Assembly: GCA_027627685.1 (NCBI GenBank)
Contig: CP091241.1
Location: 2,728,396 to 2,792,395 of the forward strand
Source: Hyphomonadaceae bacterium ML37
GTDB lineage: Bacteria > Pseudomonadota > Alphaproteobacteria > Caulobacterales > Maricaulaceae
Direction of reading: 5' to 3'
Length of the DNA stretch: 64,000 nucleotides
Shown: positions 24,882-32,750 of the stretch, in pieces
Position numbering within the stretch: the stretch's first letter is position 1
Layout of the letters: each line of letters starts with the position of its first letter
Position numbers and translations under genes: made by a program
The notes under the pieces: model-generated
The model's database searches: none
Seen by the model: only the letters and a program-made list of their open reading frames with translations
What the model was told of the DNA's origin: nothing

Positions 24882-26872
24882 TCCATATAGCTCGACCGCA
24901 CAGTTCTGCGCCGAGCGCTCGATCGCGCCGCCAGCGCCTGCGTCCCCGGCGCGCCCGCATCGAGGCTGGCGGGCGTCTTCACACCGAGCAGATCCTCCAT
25001 CTCGCGCCAGCGCGCCTCGGGCCAGCGGTCCGCGCCGGCGATCCAGGCTGCCGCGCGCGCATAGACCCGGCAGTCGAGCGCCTCGTTGCGCTCGCGCAGC
25101 TTCTGCCATTCGAGCCTGGAGAACCCGCGCCTTGTGCGTACCGTGACCAGCTGCTCGGCGGTGAACTGCTTGAGCCATTCGCCGTCCGCCCATGCTGGCA
25201 GATGCACCGTTCCCGCCGGGAACGAAGCGCCCGCGTCGATCTCTTCGGGCGTTGGGCGATCCTGACGCAGGAACCGGTAGGTCTCGGCCTTGAACGTCGA
25301 GGTCGCCACCGTCCACAGGCGCGCCCCGCGGCGAAGGCGCTTGCCTGCGATGGTGGCGTCCACATAGGTCGGGCCCGTCACAGGGCTTGAGCGGTTGAAC
25401 CCTTCCAGTCCCTTCACGGGTGCGACCTGCGAGAACCCTACAGCCCGCGCCCAGCCATAGACGGCGCTGGTGTCGAACCCTGTATCGATGGCGAACCGGG
25501 CAAGGTTGAGGTGCTGGCCGTTCTCATGCTCCCATGTGCGCCCGAGAAGGTCCGTCAGCTTTTTCCAGCAGGCGGCATCGCCCGGCCCGCCCTCGATGAC
25601 GATGTGATCGATGAGCCAGCTCTCCAGCCCGCGACCCCAGGCCCAGACATCAACCTCGATGCGGTCCTTCTGCACATCGGCCCCGGCGGTCAGGAACAGA
25701 CCGCCTGACGGCACGACGCCAGCTTTCCAGCTCTCGCGCCGCTCAGCCAGTCGCTGCCAGTCAGGCGCTTCACCGGTTTCCATCCAGGTCTCGCCAAGGA
25801 TCGTGTTGCGGAACGCCTTGATGGCCTCATCAGAGCCCTGAGCGGCTTCCCAGCTGCGCGCGATCTGCTCCCAGCTGAGCCACCCCACCGGCGAATAGAG
25901 CGCCGACAGGTGATAGCCCACCGTGCCGGGATCAACTGACGTGGCGGTCGCACGCCATTCGCCCGCCTCCAGCATCGCCGTCTTGTGATGCTCGGCGATA
26001 GGCTGCTCGCAGCCCTCGCAGTTGTAGGCGGCCGTCTCGGGCCGGCCCCTGTCCCAGCGCAGCCGCTCGAACTTCAGCCACTGCTCATGGCCGCAGTGCG
26101 GGCACGCCACGTGATAGCGCCTCTGGTCGCTCGCCTCGTACTCGCGCTCGATGCGGCTGAGGCCCCGGATCGTCGGCGTCGAGACCAGGAACACCTTGCG
26201 CCGGTGGGCGAATGTCAGCGAGCGCGCTTCGGCCAGCGTGACCGGATCGCCTTCCTCGTCGGCCGAGCCCGGATAGGCGTCCACCTCATCAAGGAAGATG
26301 TATCGCGCCGGCGTCGAGCGCAGGCCAACGGCGGAGTTCGCCCCCGTCATGATCAGGATGCCGCCCGCGAACTCCTTGGACAGCATGGTGTTGCCCGCGT
26401 CGCGCGAGCGTGCAGGCTTGACCCGTTCGCGAAGCTGCGGGCTCTCCTCGATCAGCGGGTCGATGCGCTGGCGCGAGTTGCGCTTGGCGAGCTCCACTGT
26501 CGGCTGGACCGCCAGCATCGGGCCTGGCGCCTGATGGATCGCAAACCCGATCCAGTTATTGCCTGCTTCTGTCGCGCCCACCTGAGCCGCCTTCATGAAC
26601 ACCACGCGCTGGGCCGGGCTCGAGGGCGAGAGCGCATCCATGATCTCGCGCATGTAGGGCGTGCGCGCCGTGCGGTACCGGCCCGGTTCCGCCGAAGCGC
26701 GCGACGAGAGCCAGCGATGCCGGTCGGCCCACTGGGAAACCGTAAGATCGGGATCGGGACGTATCGCGCGCGACCAGGCGCGCAACAGATCCTCAGCCCC
26801 GTCAAAGCCGATGACGTCCTCACCCAAACTCAGCGCGGATCTCGGCAAGGCTTTCGAGCTGGGCGCGGACAT
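24878..26872 (-). CDS. Terminase large subunit (GpA-like)
   Basis: The 664-residue protein has GpA-type packaging features: SQWADRHRWLSSRASAEPGR, a Walker A-like VVFMKAAQVGATEAGNNWIG (about 91-110), Walker B RYIFLDEVDAYPGSADEEGD (about 186-205), and a zinc-finger-like pair CPHCG and CEGCEQP. The C-terminal half holds the nuclease region with Asp residues in TAGADVQKDRIEVDVWAWGR and FAIDTGFDTSAVYGWA. It cuts concatemeric DNA and drives packaging. Its start overlaps the small subunit gene by 53 bases. Confidence 0.95.
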   Translation of the reverse strand: MSAPSSKALPRSALSLGEDVIGFDGAEDLLRAWSRAIRPDPDLTVSQWADRHRWLSSRASAEPGRYRTARTPYMREIMDALSPSSPAQRVVFMKAAQVGATEAGNNWIGFAIHQAPGPMLAVQPTVELAKRNSRQRIDPLIEESPQLRERVKPARSRDAGNTMLSKEFAGGILIMTGANSAVGLRSTPARYIFLDEVDAYPGSADEEGDPVTLAEARSLTFAHRRKVFLVSTPTIRGLSRIEREYEASDQRRYHVACPHCGHEQWLKFERLRWDRGRPETAAYNCEGCEQPIAEHHKTAMLEAGEWRATATSVDPGTVGYHLSALYSPVGWLSWEQIARSWEAAQGSDEAIKAFRNTILGETWMETGEAPDWQRLAERRESWKAGVVPSGGLFLTAGADVQKDRIEVDVWAWGRGLESWLIDHIVIEGGPGDAACWKKLTDLLGRTWEHENGQHLNLARFAIDTGFDTSAVYGWARAVGFSQVAPVKGLEGFNRSSPVTGPTYVDATIAGKRLRRGARLWTVATSTFKAETYRFLRQDRPTPEEIDAGASFPAGTVHLPAWADGEWLKQFTAEQLVTVRTRRGFSRLEWQKLRERNEALDCRVYARAAAWIAGADRWPEARWREMEDLLGVKTPASLDAGAPGTQALAARSSARRRTVRSSYMD

Positions 26873-27404
26873 GGACCTGGAGAACCTTCTGCATCAGCGC
26901 CGTCTCCACCTCGATCCCCTCTCCAAGAGCCGCCGTGAGCTCCGCGGCCATCAATGCCGCCGCGCGCGCCGGCCAGTTGACCCACGCATCGCGTTCCTCG
27001 CGCGCCAGGCGGAACACAAGCGCGCTGGCGCGACCGCGTTCGATCAGCTCGCCTTTGAGCATCTGAAGCCGGATGCGGCGCTCCTGCGCTTTCAGCACCT
27101 CGTTGGCTGTCCGGGCCTGCAGGAATGTGGTGGCGCCGCCAGCAGCCGGGCTGGGCAACCCCTCTTCGCGCAGGGTGTCACCGACCGCAGTGACGGCCGC
27201 TTCGGGGACGGGTTTCAGCTCGGGCGCCGGTGACTTTCTGGTTCTGGAGGGGTCGGTCATCCCGGCGCGGCGCACATCACTGGCGGGCGCGTCGATGGAG
27301 CCGTCAGACAGCAGCACCAGCCGCCCGGCGGCCTTGGCCTTCTGGATCGCGCCGCGCGAAAGCCCCGCATGGGCGGCGTACTGGCGCTCGCTCATCCCCT
27401 GCAT
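26820..27404 (-). CDS. Terminase small subunit-like protein
   Basis: The 194-residue protein has an N-terminal DNA-binding helix-turn-helix pattern (SERQYAAHAGLSRGAIQKAK, then AGRLVLLSDGSIDAP), as in Nu1-like small terminase subunits, and a helical C-terminal half (AQERRIRLQMLKGELIERGR). The ATG at 27404 has GGAG six bases upstream. It precedes and overlaps the large subunit gene, the usual position. It would recognise the packaging site on phage DNA. Confidence 0.8.
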   Translation of the reverse strand: MQGMSERQYAAHAGLSRGAIQKAKAAGRLVLLSDGSIDAPASDVRRAGMTDPSRTRKSPAPELKPVPEAAVTAVGDTLREEGLPSPAAGGATTFLQARTANEVLKAQERRIRLQMLKGELIERGRASALVFRLAREERDAWVNWPARAAALMAAELTAALGEGIEVETALMQKVLQVHVRAQLESLAEIRAEFG

Positions 27405-27420
27405 GGCGTGCTCCGATTAT

Positions 27421-27432
27421 TGTTCCAGAACA
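27421..27432. promoter_or_regulatory. Dyad in the divergent intergenic region
   Basis: TGTTC-CA-GAACA (27421-27432) lies between the start of the late operon (27404, minus) and the first small plus-strand gene (27504). A repressor or activator binding here could act on both directions. No promoter box is convincing. Confidence 0.35.
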
Positions 27433-27503
27433 GGTGCTTATTGAGTTGATAAGCGGCGCGGACAGAGCCTGTATGGGGTCACCAGCACACACGGGAGACC
27501 GCC

Positions 27504-27725
27504 ATGACCCAGACCCATGACACGCCCAGAGCCATCGACGCCTTCATCGCCAGAAAGGCCGAGATCGACGCCATGCTCGCCCGGCTCACGAGCCTGAGCG
27601 ACGAGCACTTCAACGCCAGCCCCGACCAGATCAACTGGGGCCATGTGGGAACCCTCGCGCACTACGCCGAGCTCCTGACGCGCGTCACCGACGCGGCGTT
27701 CAGCGAAGGCGAGTGCGCCCCATGA
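27504..27725 (+). CDS. Conserved small prophage protein of unknown function
   Basis: The 73-residue protein is helical and begins with GGAG upstream of the ATG. It contains AIDAFIARKAEIDAMLARLT and NWGHVGTLAHYAELLTRVTD. I have seen similar short proteins upstream of terminase genes in alphaproteobacterial prophages, but no function is known. It overlaps the next gene by 4 bases and starts a plus-strand run of small genes. Confidence 0.65.
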   Translation: MTQTHDTPRAIDAFIARKAEIDAMLARLTSLSDEHFNASPDQINWGHVGTLAHYAELLTRVTDAAFSEGECAP

Positions 27726-27886
27726 GCCGGGTGTTCGCCTATGACCGCATCGAGATCTGGCGCAGCCTTGAGCCATGGGGCGAGACCTTCTGGGTCTATG
27801 GCTGCACGCTCAGCGGCGATCCCATGACTGCGCCAAGCCTCGACATGGCGCTGGCCATCGCCGCCGCACACGGGGGCGCATCATGA
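27722..27886 (+). CDS. Small hypothetical prophage protein
   Basis: A 54-residue frame whose ATG overlaps the previous stop (ATGA) and whose own end overlaps the next ATG. Its sequence includes FAYDRIEIWRSLEPWGETFW, Trp-rich and probably compact. I recognise no family. The tight coupling with the neighbouring genes supports translation. Confidence 0.6.
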   Translation: MSRVFAYDRIEIWRSLEPWGETFWVYGCTLSGDPMTAPSLDMALAIAAAHGGAS

Positions 27887-28062
27887 GCGCGCAAACGAAC
27901 ATGCCTTGGGCGGTCTATCGCTGCGACCGCCTGACACGCGGCGCCACCCCTCAGAACGAGCAAGTGATCAGCGGGCATCTGACCTCGCTGGACGCCATGC
28001 ACGAAGCCAACCGGCTGAAGCGCGCTGACAGGGCGCACAGCTATGTCGTGGGGCCTGCGTGA
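27883..28062 (+). CDS. Small hypothetical prophage protein
   Basis: A 59-residue protein with an ATGA overlap with the upstream gene. It contains MPWAVYRCDRLTRGATPQNE and LTSLDAMHEANRLKRADRAH. The pattern (short, single Cys, basic helix) resembles small early-type phage proteins; function unknown. Confidence 0.6.
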   Translation: MSAQTNMPWAVYRCDRLTRGATPQNEQVISGHLTSLDAMHEANRLKRADRAHSYVVGPA

Positions 28063-28206
28063 TGCGCGCCAGATCACCGGGGCGCGTCATGCCGGTCCTG
28101 ATCGCGCACGCCTGAACGCTCACGTCTCACGCCTCTCGCCCGCCATGGCGGGCTTAGGGTCGTAGAAGGGCGCACATCCCGCGCGCCCCGATCACGGAGA
28201 CGACCC

Positions 28207-28731
28207 ATGACCCAGCTTTCCAACATTCAGACCCTGATCCTCAAGGCCGCCGCGGAGCGTGAAGCCCGCATCGCCCTGCCGCTGCCCGACACCCTGCGCG
28301 GCGGAGCAGCCGCCAGGGTGGTCGGCGCGATGCTCGCTAAGGGCCTCCTCGAAGAGGTCGATGCCGACATGCACAAGAACGATCCCGTCTGGCGCGAGAC
28401 CGGCGACGGGCATGGCGTCACGCTGATCGCCACCGACGCAGGCCTTGGCGCCATCGGCATCAAGCCGGAGGCGACGACGGGCGCGCCCACCGAAGCTGAC
28501 GCCGCGCCCAAGCCGCGCACGCCGCGCGTGGGCACCAAGCAGGAGATGCTGATCGCCATGCTCCGCGCACCAGAGGGAGCGACCATCGAGGAGATCGTCG
28601 CCGCGACCGGATGGCAATCGCACACTGTGCGCGGGGCGATGTCCGGGGCGCTGAAGAAGAAGCTCGGGCTCGAGGTGACCTCGGAAAAGGTCGAGGGGCG
28701 TGGGCGGGTCTACGCCATCTGCGCGGAGTAA
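28207..28731 (+). CDS. DUF3489 protein
   Basis: The 174-residue protein has an N-terminal helical part (TLILKAAAEREARIALPLPD) and a C-terminal DUF3489 winged-helix-like region: GTKQEMLIAMLRAPEGATIE, then EIVAATGWQSHTVRGAMSGA and the LKKKLGLEV turn. DUF3489 proteins are common in alphaproteobacterial prophages and mobile islands and probably bind DNA. The ATG follows GGAG eight bases upstream. It lies 144 bases from the small-gene trio and just before the AlpA-like gene. Confidence 0.88.
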   Translation: MTQLSNIQTLILKAAAEREARIALPLPDTLRGGAAARVVGAMLAKGLLEEVDADMHKNDPVWRETGDGHGVTLIATDAGLGAIGIKPEATTGAPTEADAAPKPRTPRVGTKQEMLIAMLRAPEGATIEEIVAATGWQSHTVRGAMSGALKKKLGLEVTSEKVEGRGRVYAICAE

Positions 28732-28737
28732 CAGGCC

Positions 28738-28977
28738 ATGGCCACACATATCCTTCGCATGCGTGAAGTCCTCAATCGCACAGGTGTCAGCAGAAGCACC
28801 ATCTATGTCCTGATGGGCAGGGGCGACTTCCCGCCGCCGCTCCGTCTCGGGCCTCAATCAATAGGCTGGCGTGACAGCGACATAGAAGAATGGATCGCAA
28901 GTCGGCCAGTCTCACCCAGGGGCGGAGAGGCTCGCCGGCGTCGGGCGCGCCATCGGATTGAGCACCAGGAAGTATAA
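28738..28977 (+). CDS. AlpA-family DNA-binding regulator
   Basis: The 79-residue protein has the AlpA/MerR-like helix-turn-helix (MREVLNRTGVSRSTIYVLMG, then GDFPPPLRLGPQSIGWRDSD and IEEWIASRP). AlpA family proteins act as excisionase-like factors or transcription regulators in prophages. The ATG follows GGAG and lies 6 bases after DUF3489, so the two are co-transcribed. It could be the element's excision factor; no integrase is nearby to support this. Confidence 0.87.
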   Translation: MATHILRMREVLNRTGVSRSTIYVLMGRGDFPPPLRLGPQSIGWRDSDIEEWIASRPVSPRGGEARRRRARHRIEHQEV

Positions 28978-29293
28978 TAACGGCACCCGCTGCTCCGCGA
29001 GGGGCGGCGGGTTATCGTTGCGAGTGGCAGATCGGTATCCTCTCGAACACCCGGCGCAGGGCGTATCAGCAGTGGAGGACAATGGTCGCAATCCTGTTGT
29101 CCCCAAACACGCTGAGCCAGTCGTCAAACGCCAACCATTTCCAGACTGCTGGCAAAGATTGAGATTGATCAAGGCCAAGAGGCACCGAGAAGCCCTATAC
29201 ACGTTGATTTTTCAAATTCGGCTGGAAGCCTGCGTGTCACAAATCTCGAATTGACTCGACGCATCACCTTCAGCCTACTTTGCGAAGGGGGAT
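28978..29293. other. Gene-poor gap before the TPR gene
   Basis: About 316 bases without a convincing gene. An open plus-strand frame covers part of it but has no ribosome site and no recognisable domain. TTGACT near 29254 with a weak CCTACT 17 bases on could drive the TPR gene. Confidence 0.5.
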
Positions 29294-29299
29294 ATGGGT

Positions 29300-31852
29300 A
29301 TGGACGTATCCGGGCTCTGGCTCTGGTTGGCTCCTAGGGTTGATCCGCTGGTGCAAGCCGCCGCGGCAACGATCGTAGCGTTCGCCCTTGGCTTCGTCGC
29401 CTTCATCATCTTTCGCTTCTTCGGAGGCCGGTTTCTGGAGCAAATTGTCGTTCCAGCGGCGCGGTCCGTCGATGGATTGCTAAATCGCATAGCTCCTCGG
29501 ACGGGCATCCAGCTTGAACATTTCTGGATGCGCTGGGGCGTATACTGGCTTGTTTTTATCGGACTGGCGGGAGTCGGCACCCTTGCCCCCACGCCGCTTG
29601 GTCTGGTGGCTGTCTTGGCTGCGCTGATCGCCATACTCGCCATCTACCGTCAATGGGAGCATGACGAAACAGAGCGGCGCATGCTGGAAGATGCAGGCGA
29701 CACCATTCCTTTCCGAAATGACTACCGCAACGAGCTTCTGATCAGCCTGGTCGTCATGATGGGCTTTTTCGCGTTGGGATTTGCCAGGCTCGAGGAGCTT
29801 TACCCACTCTATGCCGGCGATCCGCATCTGCCCTTAGCTTCAACGGCAATGTTCATATGGGGCGAGTTTCTGAAAGCCGTCCCGCTGGTCGATGCCGCGG
29901 AGATTTATGGCTGGAGGAACATCAGCGGCCTTGAAGCGTCAGGTGGTGTCGGCCGGTCTGCCACCTTTATCCTCAGGGTTGTATTCGATCTGGTCATCAT
30001 CGCTGCCCTTATTCGTATGGTAGACATTATCCGGCGGATCACCAGCGGGCTTGACCTGCGCCAGATTGAGCGTGACTTGGCGACAGGCGACATCGCCTCG
30101 ATCAATGCAGCCATTGCAAGGCTTGAAGAACTCGCCCTTCGAGGGCGCACGAACGCTTTACGGGCGCTGACCGATATCGCTCTGGCTCGCAGGAGCGACG
30201 AGCGGTTAACAGACTTGGACCTGCGCGAGCGAGCAGCAATTGCCCTATTGGCTGTAACCGATCGGCGCGGCGACATCGCTATCGGTTTTGTTGTAATCGA
30301 AAGCCTTCATGCGCTTGACAGTCTCCGGAACCGCAGTGTGAGCCCCGCAGAATGGGCCATGACAAAGAAAAATCTGGGCAATGCACTTCGAGTGCTTGGC
30401 TCGATGGCGGGGGACCCTAGTCGGCTTGAGGCAGCAATAGAGGCGTTAAATAGCGCATTGGATTATTATTCCCATGAGCCTGATTTGACGACATGGGCCA
30501 TTACAAAATCAGGCCTCGGCAACGCGCTTCAGGAGCTTGGCAAGATAAGAGGCGATCAATCCATGCTAGAGAACGCCGTTCAAGCTTATTCCAGCGCACT
30601 TGATGTCCTTACGCGAGAGACACACCCGACGGACTGGGCAGCGACGCAGATCAATATGGGATTGGCCCTGCAGGGACTTGGATGGATAACTGGCAACCCG
30701 GAGCTACTGGAAGATGCCGCTCATGCTTACCGCAATGCTTTGGAAGTTTACACGAGGCAGACCAACCTGGTCGGATGGGCTACGACGCAGAACAATTTGG
30801 GTCTGGTGCTCCTTTCATTAGGCCGGATGGTCGGCAAGATCGCTAGGGTGGAGGAAGCAGTAGAGGCTCATTGTAGCGTTCTCGAAGTGTATTCTCGTGA
30901 GTCAAACCCTGCTGGTTGGGCGATCACGCAGCACCATATAGGTAACGCCCTTGCAGGTCTGGGCGAAATGACTGGGCACCCAGCGCCATTGGAAAAGGCT
31001 ATAATAGCCTATAAACTGGCTTTGGAAGTACGCACCCGTGCAGCTAACCCTGCTGGCTGGGCAGCAACTCAAAATAATTTGGGTCTTGCGCTTGCGCTTT
31101 TGGGTGAGATGGTGACGGGAGTCACGCATTTGACGGCGGCCATTGAGGCATTCCGGTGCGCGCTGGCAGTTCGAACACGTGAGGCCAATGCGGCAAAGTG
31201 GGCGATGATCCAAGCTAACCTTGGAAATGTCCTTGTGGATCTTGGCACAGTCACGAGCGATGAGACTTACTTGTATGAGGCTGTTCAGGTATGTCGAAAC
31301 GCCTTGGAGATTTTTACACTAGAAGAGATGCCAACGGACTGGGTTATGGCTCAAAACACACTGGCCCTTGCTTTGCGAAGCATTGGGGAAATGCATGAAG
31401 ATCGCAATTTGGTTGAAAATGCAATTGAGATTTTAACAATAACCTCGACAGCTCCCATCGTGCTCAAAAATTCTATGCTTTTTGCGATGACGCAGACCAA
31501 CCTTGGCCGCGCGTTGCAAATTCTGGGAGAAATGGCGGCTGATCCAACGCGCCTTCAAGCAGCAGCCAATGCCTACCGAAACGCCTTGAAAATCTACACG
31601 CCTGAGGCCAGTCCCGCACACTGGGGAATAGCACAGGAGAAGCTTGGCGATACGCTTGTGTCTCTCGGGCGGATGGCAAGAAGTCCAAGCCACCTTGCGG
31701 AAGCCAAGGCTGTATTTGAGGCGCTTGCAACCTTCCGGAAGGAGCGAGGCGAAGCCAAGAAAGCTCACGCAGCGCGAGAAAGGATCAGGGAAATCGAACG
31801 ATTGTTGAGAGAGATGCCGACCGCAGCACCACCAAGTGCAGCATCTGACTGA
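29300..31852 (+). CDS. Membrane-anchored ten-repeat TPR protein (candidate defence or exclusion protein)
   Basis: The protein is 850 residues from the ATG at 29300, which has AGGGGG eight bases upstream; an ATG at 29294 is too close to it. The first about 250 residues hold four to five hydrophobic segments (e.g. AAATIVAFALGFVAFIIFRF and LVVMMGFFALGFARLEELYP). From about 340 to 830 there are ten copies of a roughly 48-residue TPR-like unit with the pattern W-A-x-T-Q-x-N-L-G-x-A-L-x-x-L-G. Such Trp-Ala TPRs resemble kinesin-light-chain-type repeats that bind peptides. No enzymatic domain is seen. It lies alone between AlpA and the IS5 element and is lower in GC than the phage genes. A sensor or exclusion role is a guess. 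Confidence 0.75.
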   Translation: MDVSGLWLWLAPRVDPLVQAAAATIVAFALGFVAFIIFRFFGGRFLEQIVVPAARSVDGLLNRIAPRTGIQLEHFWMRWGVYWLVFIGLAGVGTLAPTPLGLVAVLAALIAILAIYRQWEHDETERRMLEDAGDTIPFRNDYRNELLISLVVMMGFFALGFARLEELYPLYAGDPHLPLASTAMFIWGEFLKAVPLVDAAEIYGWRNISGLEASGGVGRSATFILRVVFDLVIIAALIRMVDIIRRITSGLDLRQIERDLATGDIASINAAIARLEELALRGRTNALRALTDIALARRSDERLTDLDLRERAAIALLAVTDRRGDIAIGFVVIESLHALDSLRNRSVSPAEWAMTKKNLGNALRVLGSMAGDPSRLEAAIEALNSALDYYSHEPDLTTWAITKSGLGNALQELGKIRGDQSMLENAVQAYSSALDVLTRETHPTDWAATQINMGLALQGLGWITGNPELLEDAAHAYRNALEVYTRQTNLVGWATTQNNLGLVLLSLGRMVGKIARVEEAVEAHCSVLEVYSRESNPAGWAITQHHIGNALAGLGEMTGHPAPLEKAIIAYKLALEVRTRAANPAGWAATQNNLGLALALLGEMVTGVTHLTAAIEAFRCALAVRTREANAAKWAMIQANLGNVLVDLGTVTSDETYLYEAVQVCRNALEIFTLEEMPTDWVMAQNTLALALRSIGEMHEDRNLVENAIEILTITSTAPIVLKNSMLFAMTQTNLGRALQILGEMAADPTRLQAAANAYRNALKIYTPEASPAHWGIAQEKLGDTLVSLGRMARSPSHLAEAKAVFEALATFRKERGEAKKAHAARERIREIERLLREMPTAAPPSAASD

Positions 31853-31864
31853 AGGCACATCTAG

Positions 31865-32711
31865 GACCTGTTGACGAAGTGGATTCCCAACCCGCCCGAA
31901 GCGTGATTCAAGACTGGCTTTTGGGAGGTGGTCTTGGTTCGCGGTTTGATGACGGACGAGGAGTGGGCGTTCTTTGCGCCTTTCGTGGTGGCGACCGGAG
32001 GCAAGCGGGGCCGCCCGCCTTCTGATCATCGCCGCGTGCTGGACGGCGTGTTCTGGATCGCGCGCACCGGCGCGCCCTGGCGTGATCTTCACGACTATTT
32101 CGGTCCGTGGACGCGGGTCTACCGCCAGTTCCGCCGCTGGACGCTGTCAGGCGTGTGGGAGGTGATGTTGGAAGCGCTGGGCGAGAGCGGGGCCGTACCC
32201 GACAGTCTTCAAATGGTCGATTCCACTATCGTTCGCGCGCACCATCAGGCTGCGGGCGCTAAAGGGGGACTCAAAAACAGGGTTTTGGGCGCTCAAAAGG
32301 TGGCTTCACGACCAAAATACACCTTCGCACCAACGCTGAAGGGCTGCCCATAGCCGCTGAGATCACCGGCGGTGAAGTCTCCGACTACAAAGGTTATGAG
32401 GCGGTGATGGCCGCGCATGGCCCAGTCCCGCGCGTCCTGCTGGCCGACAAAGGCTATGACAGCGACAATATCCGAACATCGCTGGAAGCCGCCGGCGCCG
32501 TGCCGATGATCCCGGCGCGCCGAAACCGCAAGAACCCCGTCCAGATCGACGACTTCGTCTATGGGCTGAGAAACCGCATCGAGCGGTGCTTCAACAAGCT
32601 GCGCTGCTCACGCCGCCTCGCCACACGCTACGACAAGACCGCCGACAGCTATCTCGGCTTCATCCATCTCGCTTCAATCCGCCTGTGGTTCCGGTACTTT
32701 GTCAACAGCAC
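31865..32711 (+). mobile_element. IS5-family insertion sequence (IS427-like), 847 bp
   Basis: The ends are imperfect inverted repeats (left starting GACCTGTTGACGAAGT, right reading GTGCTGTTGACAAAGT on the other strand). CTAG flanks both sides (31861-31864 and 32712-32715), a typical target duplication of this group. The element starts 12 bases after the TPR stop and carries a transposase split into two frames. Confidence 0.87.
31928..32353 (+). CDS. IS5-family transposase, frame A
   Basis: Starting at GTG 31928 (or ATG 31949), the frame encodes MTDEEWAFFAPFVVATGGKR, then GVFWIARTGAPWRDLHDYFG and VDSTIVRAHHQ with the first catalytic Asp. After AGAKGG the reading leaves the family pattern and ends in unrelated residues. 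The family sequence continues in the -1 frame from the G run at 32264-32268. Programmed frameshifting is usual in this group. Confidence 0.85.
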   Translation: MVLVRGLMTDEEWAFFAPFVVATGGKRGRPPSDHRRVLDGVFWIARTGAPWRDLHDYFGPWTRVYRQFRRWTLSGVWEVMLEALGESGAVPDSLQMVDSTIVRAHHQAAGAKGGLKNRVLGAQKVASRPKYTFAPTLKGCP

Positions 32712-32715
32712 CTAG
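32266..32715 (+). CDS. IS5-family transposase, frame B (after -1 shift)
   Basis: This frame continues the transposase from the G run: GFGRSKGGFTTKIHLRTNAE, then AEITGGEVSDYKGYEAVMAA, VLLADKGYDSDNIR with the second catalytic Asp and GLRNRIERCFNKLRCSRRLA with the Glu. It has no good start of its own and is read as a fusion with frame A. Its TAG stop lies in the flanking CTAG duplication. The element looks intact and may be active. Confidence 0.85.
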   Translation, partial: GTQKQGFGRSKGGFTTKIHLRTNAEGLPIAAEITGGEVSDYKGYEAVMAAHGPVPRVLLADKGYDSDNIRTSLEAAGAVPMIPARRNRKNPVQIDDFVYGLRNRIERCFNKLRCSRRLATRYDKTADSYLGFIHLASIRLWFRYFVNST

Positions 32716-32750
32716 TAGCGGCGCGTTGTGATAGCCGACGCGCGACTGTT

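Noticed and set aside
28958-29254. Plus-strand open frame of 98 codons after AlpA
   Set aside because: No ribosome site, overlaps the AlpA end and shows no family features.
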